Source of the DNA: Rapana venosa
Taxonomy: Eukaryota > Mollusca > Gastropoda > Neogastropoda > Muricidae
Assembly (NCBI GenBank): GCA_028751875.1
Contig: CM054167.1
Span: forward strand, 18,357,604 to 18,421,603
Direction of reading: 5' to 3'
DNA length: 64,000 nt
Of the stretch, positions 11,621 through 21,300 are shown piece by piece; the stretch's first letter is position 1; each line of letters starts with the position of its first letter. The notes under the pieces were generated by a model that had not been told where the DNA came from, searched no databases, and was given only the letters and a program-made list of their open reading frames with translations. The translations under genes were made by a program, and so were the position numbers.

Positions 11621-11769
11621 ATCTAATGCATCTTACAGCAGCATGTATGTTCAGTTTTCAGTTCTGAGACTGTCCATGTCTCTTCTAAGGTCACACATTT
11701 CTTCTTTCAGAGCACCAACAATGTCTGTCAACACCTGAACCTCTTTTCAAACTGTCCACTGTATACTTC

Positions 11770-12322
11770 GCGACATCAAGAACCGGATTAGCAAAGCAAG
11801 AAATGCTTACAGAAATCTGAACAATGTGTGGAAATCGTCCCAGTACAGCACCAGGACCAAAGACTATACCAGAGCTGTGTACTTTCCACCCTTTTGTATG
11901 GCTCGGAGTGCTGGAGGATGACTGAGAGTGACCTCAACAAACTATCCACATTCCACACGAAGAATCTCAGAAGAATCTTGCGCATCTTCTGGCCTGAGAC
12001 CATCTCCAACCAAGAACTTTTTGCCCGTTGCAACCAGGAAAGCATGGACATCATCATCATGCATAGGCGATGGAGATGGATAGGGCATATCTGCCGTCGG
12101 GAACAGGGAAACATCGCCCGAATAGCCCTCCACTGGACACCAGAGGGAAAACGCAAACGAGAATGACTCAAGAACACTTGGCGTCGGACTGTCGAAACAG
12201 AGCTGAAGACCTTCCAACATACCTGGGGAACCATTCAGAAGCTGGCCCAGGACAGACAGGAGCGGAGAACATTTGTTGCTGCCCTACGTGCCAATAAGGC
12301 ACAAAGGCATTGATGATGATGA
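11770..12322 (+). mobile_element. LINE fragment, RT C-terminal part, (GAT)n tail
   Basis: It encodes DIKNRISKARNAYRNL, LYQSCVLSTLLYGSECWRM, RRWRWIGHICRREQGNIARI and LHWTPEGKRKRE. A TGA then replaces a codon of the usual GRPK, and the sequence continues TWRRTVETELK to a (GAT)n tail. It belongs to the same family as 37176-37500. Confidence 0.75.
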
Positions 12323-13300
12323 CTGTATACTTCAACAGGTTTTCCAGCTTCTCTCTTTTGACTGTCATCGTGTTCAACGCACTTCCTGGAGAGTTGCTGC
12401 AGGAGAGGAATCCTGTCTGTGTTGTATGGTCGTACGCGTGTTGGCAGCCACCTCTGCACTGGTTTTGGTCCTACGGGAAGGCTTCCCTGCGACCTTCACC
12501 TGTCGTCAAGCTCGTTTGCCTCAGCTTGCGTCCTTGGCCAGTAGATTTAGGGGTGGGTGGGTCCAGGGTTGGTCTCCACACCGCAATAAAAGCCCCCCCC
12601 AAAATAGATAGGACACCGTCAAGCCCGCTTTTCAGCGTCAGGATGGAGGTATGCATGGCAGATTTGAATTCTGCCCGTTTCGACATGAAACGGGCAAATA
12701 CTGCCGCAAATGTCCCACAGACAGCCTTGTACAGTTGTACTGAGATTCCCGACCTTCTGATCTAACTACATGACAACAATGCAAAACTAAAACCACGTAG
12801 AACTAGTTACTAATTCACAAAAATACCAGAGCACTTTCAGTACGTCTTCTCCTTCACATCATGTGATGGGCCCCCAAGAGAGAGAGAGAGAGAGATAGAG
12901 AGAGCGAGCAATGGTAGTGGTAGGCAGGTCTTATGGCACAGATAGATTGGAGGTCACCAACGAACAAGAGTACGAAACCATCAGACAGCGAACAATTGGT
13001 ACACAGGAACATCTGCTGCCTCCAGAAGAAGAAAAGACAATTGTTGATCGCCGCGTCACAAGACCCGATAGTCTTGCTTGCCTCTCTTGTGCAAGGAACT
13101 GTTGAGGGAGGGAGAGAGACAAAGAGGCTGACAGAAGAAGCAGGGGACAGACATTGCTGCAGAATGTCATCGCATTTGCAGAGAGTGTCTGAGACCCAGG
13201 CTCTGGCAAGCAATCGACATAAAGTGAGGAATTACAAATAAATAGATAAAATATCCCCCATCCATAAAGTGAGGAATTAAAAAATAAATAATTATCCCCC
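12323..13300. other. Intergenic, no gene recognised
   Basis: Several frames are open but none has splice sites or a domain that I can support. It contains a perfect 9-bp hairpin at 12673-12695 and a GA run at 12879-12905. Confidence 0.4.
12673..12695. repeat. Perfect hairpin
   Basis: GCCCGTTTC and GAAACGGGC pair over 9 bases around the loop GACAT. There is no U-run or coding context, so no function is assigned. Confidence 0.5.
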
Positions 13301-13301
13301 A

Positions 13302-13710
13302 GTTCCTTGGCTAGAGCTCTGAGGTTCACCAAATGGTGAGATTTTCTGCATGCAACCGTTTTTACCCACCATTAAGGTAGCCACATTCCGACTTCTGAGA
13401 CAGTGTCCAAGCGCGACACCCGTGTGCATCCATTTTTAAAATGTTGTCATCTGTTCCTACTAGCACAAAATGGCCCACTCTTCCAAAAGGAGTAACAGGT
13501 TTTTAACGTGTGGACAAGATGTTCTGCATGTGTTTGCACACGGGGTCATGGTGTATAGTCTCATCCAAAGGACTTTTTCGGGGTAAAGCAGAGTCAGAAC
13601 TAACATTTTAACTCCAGGGTAAAAATTCCTGAAAACGGGCACCACCTCTGTGGTGGCTCGACCCTGGACGGTCAGATCACAAGCACAATGCAACTCTAAC
13701 CACAAAGCTT

Positions 13711-13712
<2 letters not shown>
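13302..13712 (-). mobile_element. SINE B core with head alpha and A tail
   Basis: On the minus strand the alpha head (diverged, GCATTGTGCTTGTGATCTGA) is followed by the core and then the A-family tail (GTAGCC/AATGTGGCTACCTTAATGG, GAACCTCAGAGCTCTAGCC). A 28-base C run (13716-13743) abuts it. Confidence 0.65.
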
Positions 13713-13743
<31 letters not shown>

Positions 13744-13869
13744 ACACCCCCCCTCCTAAATGTAGGAGTTTAAACAGTGAACTGTTCAGTGCTGTGGCTT
13801 AGCAACTCCCAAAAGGAGAGAAGGGGAAAAAAAGCGTTTCCACCTGCAGCCCTTTCCTAGGCTACCCGC

Positions 13870-14170
13870 TCACTGCAACACACAGGCCGCTGCCTCTTCC
13901 TCTTCCTTGTCGCCGTTCTCGTCAGCGATGAACACAAACTCCTCTGGCGTGTCCTCGTCCTCCTCTGCTTGCAGCGTCGATTCCTCCTGGACCGAGGGTT
14001 CAACCTGTTCAAAGTGGTTCTCCACCAGGTCTTCGCTGATCCCGTCCTCCCAAGGCTCTGGAGGTGATGCTCTCGGTGATGCTGTCTCTCGGGCAGCTCT
14101 GTAGGCAGCTCTCTGGCAGTACCCCACATGGTTCTTCAGCTCCATGAAGATTTTAGTCTTCTCCCCAGCG
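13870..14170 (-). CDS. Unrecognised 385-aa gene, exon 5 (3' end)
   Basis: The acceptor CCCCAACAG precedes SAGEKTKIFMELKNHVGYCQ, and the frame ends ...AACVLQ with TGA. The last third is dense in E and D (TLQAEEDEDTPEEF, KEEEEAAA). No AATAAA was seen in the next 150 bases. Confidence 0.78.
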
Positions 14171-16031
14171 CTGTTGGGGGGAAAAAATACAACAACAAAA
14201 AACCCAATAAATACTAGGTTGAATTCTTAACTGAAAAACTTTGGGGGGGGGATAAATAATAAATGCTAATGAAAGTTGTTCTTTAGCTGTAAGAGTATTA
14301 TAAAAGCCTTCTTAATACTGTTGAAAAAAAAAAAAAACCAAAACAGGAGGGGGTTCATATTTTTTGTTTTGTTTTTCTTAATAAAAATTCTCAAAGAAAT
14401 AAAAAAAAAAAAAATTATGAAAGAAAAGACAGGAGTAAGATAGGGTTGAATAACTAAAGCAGAAAGACAAATGCTTCAGAAGTAAAAAAAAAAATAAATG
14501 CAAAAGTCAGGGAGAGACGGGTTGACATTTCTAAATAAAACATGAACAGGGAAGTTATGAGCAAGAAGAGAAATGTTTAATCAAAAGATTTTAAAGGTAA
14601 TGATGCCCCGTCTTTCCATTCCTCGGCTAGACTTCCAAGGTTCATCAATCATGAGATTTTTGCATATGCGACCATTTTTACCCACCATTATGGCATTCAG
14701 GTAGCCGCATTCCAACTTTGGGGACAAAGTGATGATTGATATGAAGGGTTTCTGACTTTGGGGACAAAGTGATGCTTGAAAAACTAGCAACATTTTTCTA
14801 TCGGCTATGTTTCTTTGGTCACGTCAAAAAGTTCTATACGACTTTCACACTAATAAAGTATTAGAAATCTGAATATCACCCCCCCCCCCCCCCCCCCCCC
14901 CAAAAAAAAACCCAACCCACAACCCCCCCCTCTCCAAAAAAACCCACCCCACCCCACTTCTTTCTGGGGGCTCTTTCAGTATAAATAGCATCCCCACCGT
15001 TTGCAGACATTCTGGGCTAGAAATTTCCCCTTTTCTATCACTCTTTTTCATTATCTTTCTACCCCCCCCCCCCCCCCCCTTCTTATTTTCTGCCTTCCCA
15101 ATCCATTCTCTTTTATTTTTCAAAAAAAAAAAAAAAAAAGCCAAGCCAATCTGACAAATATGTGCATGCAGATTTTGCTGCAAGTTGCTCTGAAGTTGGA
15201 CTGTCTTGGTGGCGTGACCAGCGGGAAGGCCTCCTGCAGAGTTCAGTTACATGCCCAGGGTAAAAAGACCAGGAGAAACTGTATCGTTTTGTATATTTAT
15301 ACCACTTTTTAAAGTAATGACAAGAGTTCTCTCCGCATGAAATTTTAGACAGCTCTCCCAGGGAAGAGTGTGTCACCATAAGAGCAGCGCCACTTTTGGG
15401 AGGGGGGGGGGGTCTTTTCCTGTCTGCATGCGCTTTTGTTGTTTTCTTGTATGATTTTTTTTTTATTTTTGTTCCTCGGCTACAGCTACATAAGGTTCAC
15501 CAATGGTGAGATTTTTTGTGTTTGCAACCGTCTCCCCCCCCCCCCCCCTTCATTTAGGTAACTGCATTCTGACTTCACATATGTCTAAACACGACATCTG
15601 TATGACTATGTATGCGGTTTGGAAATTTTGTCACCTGTTCCTACCGTCATCAAATGGCCTACTCTTCCAAAAAGTGGAACGGGATTTTAACATGTGTGCA
15701 AGATATTCTGCGTGCATTCAACGTGGGGCTTCAGTTTATAGTCTTACCTGGAGACTCTGACACTCACTTCAAATTTCTCACCAAACTAGGAAGAAAGGGT
15801 AAGGCTGGAAATCGAACCCAGAACCCCACAGTTTACTTTTTAGGCAGGAGAACGTCTTAACCATCCTGCCACTTTCCTCCTTGTATATATATATGCATTT
15901 ATTTCCTTATGAGGCTATGTGCCTATCATGTACAGCATTCATTCATATGCATCTCACCAAAAATGGAAGACGATGCAGAGAAAGGAAGAGTATGATTTAC
16001 CCTGCATTGACAATTCTCACTCACCTACACG

Positions 16032-16083
<52 letters not shown>

Positions 16084-18313
16084 AGGGGAGAGAAGAGAGA
16101 GAGAGAGAGATAGATTATATATAGAGAGAGAGAGGGAAGGAGGGAGAGAGAGAGGGAGGGAGTGAGAGGGGGAGAGAGAGAGAGAGAGAGAGAGAGAAGG
16201 GGGGGGGGAGAGAGAGTGAAATGTATGCTCAATGGTTCCTGTCCATCACAAATAGGAATAGGAAAACCCAAAGATTCCCTATTCAGTACTCCTGAGGTTA
16301 CGTATGTGATTCTTATCACGCTGTAGTTGCTGACAGGAAAAACCTGAAAATCTGATCTCAGGAGGGGGAAAAAAAACAACCCAACCACCCCCAAAAACAC
16401 CCCTTATCCCTCACCTGAATATGGGCACCAACAGGACAGAGGCCACACCGAGAAGCTCCCACAGGCTGGACAGGGGCAGACCCTGCTCAGCTGCCGTGAA
16501 CACCGCCATCACAAAGGCTGTGTACAGCTCGCTCTGTTGGTCGCCGGGAGACTGCGCAAACACGGACCCCACCAGCCTCTTCTCTTCGATTTCTCCCATC
16601 AACGTGCAGCGCTGGTTGTTGAAAACCGTGGCCAACAGGTCAGGTAGCATCTCTATCCTCGGCCTGGCGGTTAGTTTGTCGGCCATCTGCCACAGAGAGG
16701 GTTTGTGTGTGAATCAGCAGAGAGTCCCTCCCTTGCCCGACTAGTTAGTAGTGGTATTGGTATATAATCATGTTAAGTTAGTCAGGCCCTCTGCAGAGTT
16801 AGAAGAAATGTTACCGTAAAAATCTGTTCAGATTGTGGTTAAAAATGTTTGTGCTGTTAACATTTACATCATCACAACTCTCACCCCCCACTTTAAAAAG
16901 TGTATTTCTTGCTTTTCATTTGTGTCTGGTTTTAGGTAAGACTAAGAGAGATGCTTTGACACAATGAAACATTATAGTGCATGCAATTGCATAGGTTGAC
17001 AAATACCGGTACATGCCTAGGCCAAGATCAATATAAAAAAAATCTCTGATATTTTAAAAGTTCTCTCCTGCACTGAATACAAGCACACACACACACACAC
17101 ATGTTAACATATAATATGCTCGATGGCATGCAAACTACATTAGCTCACTTGCACACATTGCACAAATGCTCCCTTGTACATAGCCGTTTTTGTTTGTTTT
17201 TTAAACTTCACACCCTTATCATTACTAACTTCTAAAAGTTTTACTGTAATAAATTTGATATAAGCGTAAATGATCACAACACTGCTGAAGGGTTTTTTTC
17301 CTTCCTGACAGTTCAGACTGTGCAAGTCTATTTGACACTACACAGCAATGAATAAAACAGAACAAACTTCCACATGAGCTTGGTCTTCACAGACTTTCCC
17401 CCGAAACCAAGAATCATGATGATCATTGCTAAAATTCCAAATAAAACATGTATCAATTCTTCAATTACTTCTTAAAATCTATGAGCAATTACACACACGA
17501 TGGGTCACAAGCTAGCATACCCATGGCAACACTAAGGCAGATGGCTGGTTGGTTGGTGGCACAGTCCCTAAATCGGATAAAAACTCCACCAGGATTCTGA
17601 TACAATCAAACCAAACCCAAACCAACCCAGAGCACTTGACTCTCATAATCTTCAATAAACATTCTTAAACCCTACAGCAACTTTGATACATTCATATAAT
17701 ATTTCCAGCAAATGTTATGTCTCATGAATGAAGAAAGCTGTTCAACCAAGAATACATGGCTATACCGGGGGAAAAAATGTGTTGTGCCTGGTCTTCTCCT
17801 GTGCTTATACTAAGTCCGCAAGAGGTCTATCTGCTGGCTGACCTCAGCTGACACGTTCCGACTTCAGGACAGCAAAGGACAGATATTTCAGATTTGCAGG
17901 AAAAAGGTCAGGAAAATGGGCTGGGTAGGCAGATGATAAGGATGAGAGAACTCGAACTGGAACTTGAATGATTTATTCACAAAAAGACCATTGGCCCATA
18001 CATGAAGGGGGTTGCCGAACTGCTTAGTATTTTGGTGGGGCCTAAAAAAACAACCCCAGCAACGACAAAATGTTATGTGTAACAAAAAATTAAGGTACAA
18101 AAATATGACGTATGATAATATACATCTCTCTCTTATTCCGAAAGCTTTACACAAATATAAACTATTAAAGTGAGGCTGCGCACAACCTCAGGATGGCTTG
18201 AAGCCATGAGTAAACAAGAGTCTAAATAAATCAGGCTGTCTGCTACATTTTACAGGGATGTAATTCTGCCTTACATACAAGGATGAAGGAGAGAGAGAGA
18301 GAGAGACGAGAGA

Positions 18314-18389
<76 letters not shown>

Positions 18390-21300
18390 CAGACAGACAG
18401 AGAAAGAGAGGGAGGGGAGGGAGATGGGGAAAGGGAGGGAGAGAGAAAGGGAGGGAGAGAGAAAGAGAGATGTGTGGGAGGAATAAAACAGAAAAAAAGG
18501 GGGACTTTCTAGCACAGAATTTCCTGAAGGTGGGAATGCTATCTACACTGAATGGCCCCTGGTATTTCCACAGTAGAGGACCAAGATTAGAACATACACA
18601 TGAAACGAAAAGAACCACTTGGCTGGATACAAACCTTATGACCTCCCTTGTATCCTTTTAATCCCCAAACATAAGGCACAAAGATTCACTGTTTATTTTT
18701 TCCTATAAAATTTATAATTGTTTTTTTTTGGGGGTGCAACATATATTTTAAGCACTTTTTCTCTCTTTTTATTCTCATCTTCTGACGTCAGCCTAAAAAA
18801 ATAGCCACAGGAATATAACATGTTCTTGAGAATGCAAATGGCACTTCTAAATTTTGAAAAGTGTCTCGCTGTGAGGTACTACCGAGGGGGAAGCTTTAAT
18901 CACTGCTGGGACAATATCTGACAGAGTCTCATTCAGGAGCCAAAATTTGTGTCAGGTCAGGCCAGAGGTTTAGATCTAAAGCTGAATTTGAAGGATTTTA
19001 ATTTATAGAGATTTTTTTTTTTTTGATTTTTAAAAATTTTAAATGACAGAAAAACTGTAAGAGGTTGCCTGCACTTACTTTACTCATGATTACTTCCTTG
19101 ATGAAACAAAAAGGGGAGAAAATTTTAACAAAACACTCATCCTCAAGCAACAAACACACATATTTACAAAGCTCTGAGTAACTTTACCTGATCCAGCAGT
19201 TGCTCATCTTGAGGAAGTTCTGCAAGCACCCTGGCATCTGAGTTCAGCCTGGGCACCGTCTTGCATCCTGCATCCAGGAGCTTGATGAACCGGTCAGCAA
19301 GAAAGCTCTTGGGGGAAGGGGAAGGGCTACCTTTCATGTAAACTGCTACTGTGAAGGCCATCAACAAACGCAGCAGAGTTTCTTTGGCCTGTTTGAAATC
19401 TGCCTTCATTTCTAACGTGAACTCTGACAGCTGCTTGGAGTCCAAGGTGATCATGAATGACCGCCCTCTTATTCCATTTAACAGCTGGTGTCTGCCCCTG
19501 CCCCGGTTTTTCTTTTGGTCAGCTAACAGCTGTTGAATAGACACACACACACACAGAGGCATATATTGATTTTTGTGTACTCAATGAATGCATAGCTAAT
19601 GTAAGACCTTAGATAGAACATAAAAGAATGGGTCACTGTCATCATTTATTACCATTGAACACAAAACAGCTGCAACAAAAGCAAGTAACAGTATCTTAAT
19701 GGCATACTGTGTGGTGCAGCATAGCATTTATATAGTACAACTCAGCATACCATACTTTTTAGTCCAAACAGATAAGCAGAACTACTAGAACTAGTAGTGG
19801 AAGTAGTAATTATATATATTATATTCACCATGTATGTTAGAAAGTTTATTCTCCAGATTTCATTTTTAATCCTACAGAAAAGGTAACAAAATGTCACATT
19901 CTTGACAAGTCCTTTAGATGAGATTATAGAGTCTGTGCACAAACGCATTAACCCTACCACTGCTGGATATAATTATTGGCGCTCACAGGAATTGCACTTA
20001 AAACCAAGAATTTTTAGCGTGGCTACCTTGTTCTGTTTTAGGGTTTTTACACGCTTATGATTAACACTGGATAGGTAAACCTATACATTTTTGGAAAGTA
20101 GAGACAATGTAGAATGTGATACAAAAAACAAAAAAGACATTACCTAGTATGTAGCAGGAGATATCCCACAAATTGTATTGAAAAAACTCCCTGACCGGTA
20201 AGCCACCTCACCCTCTACTTTTCATCAACTACACCCCTTTCATGGCAGAGACACAGAACAGAATGAACAACAAGGCAAAGCAACATGTGTTAAAGGCATT
20301 AAGGGACAACAACAACGTCTGTATTTTCTGAGGAAACTGAACTCATTTTTTGTAGACAAAAAGATCCTTTCCTTGTTTTACAAGTCTTACATAGAGAGTG
20401 TTCTAAGTTTTGCTTTCATTTGTTGGTACAATAACCTTAGTGTTAAAAACAAGAATGGCCTGCAGAGAATTGTAAGAATCTGCTCAAAAATAATTGGAAA
20501 AGAACAAAGAGATCTCATGTCGTTCTGCAATCAGCAGCTTGTACGCAAAGCCACAGCCATTTTGGCTGATCCTTCCCATGCTTTGTTTCCAGAATTTCAA
20601 ATGTTGCCTTCGGAACGCCGTTTTCAGTGTCCCATCAGCAAAACTAACAGAAAAAGAAATTCTTTTGTGCCAGTAAGCATTCGAATTCTGAATTCACAAT
20701 GATGTTGACTACCTAGTTTTTACATTTCTCTGAATTATCTGCCTGATTGTCATTGTTACGAGTGTAGTCAATACATAATTGTGTGTGTGTGTGTGGGTGG
20801 GTGGGTGCGTGGGTGTGTGAAATAAGTCTGTGTTCTAGTCAACTGTCTTAAAACATTGAATTCATATATTGGTGTGGGTGTGCGTGGGCGTGTTCGCACA
20901 CACATGTACGTGCGTGTGTACGTGCTGCGTATATGCGTGCGTAAAAATAAGTTTTTATGTCTTCTAGTCAATGGGTTTTAAATTGTGTTCACAATTGATG
21001 TGTGTGCGTGCGGGCGTTTGCGTGTGTGTGCGCATGCGCGCGTGTGTGTGGTGTGTGTGTGTGTGTGTGTTCATGACATTTTATTTGAAAACCAATATGA
21101 AATATAGCTTTTGTGTCTTTGATATATTTGATGTGTATCAATCTGCCTGTCAGTATTGTAATTGCCCTTCATGGGATGATTAAAGTGTTTTTGACTTGAC
21201 TTGACTTGACTAGAAGTGTGAGATAAGACTCCACTTCATTCAGCATCTTATGTTGGTCACTAGCCTATCACTTCCACAACTGACTCCTTTAGGGTAGTGT

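Noticed and set aside
12310..13332. Several 100-150-codon frames on both strands
   Set aside because: They overlap each other in different frames, lack splice signals and domains, and include GA-rich sequence.
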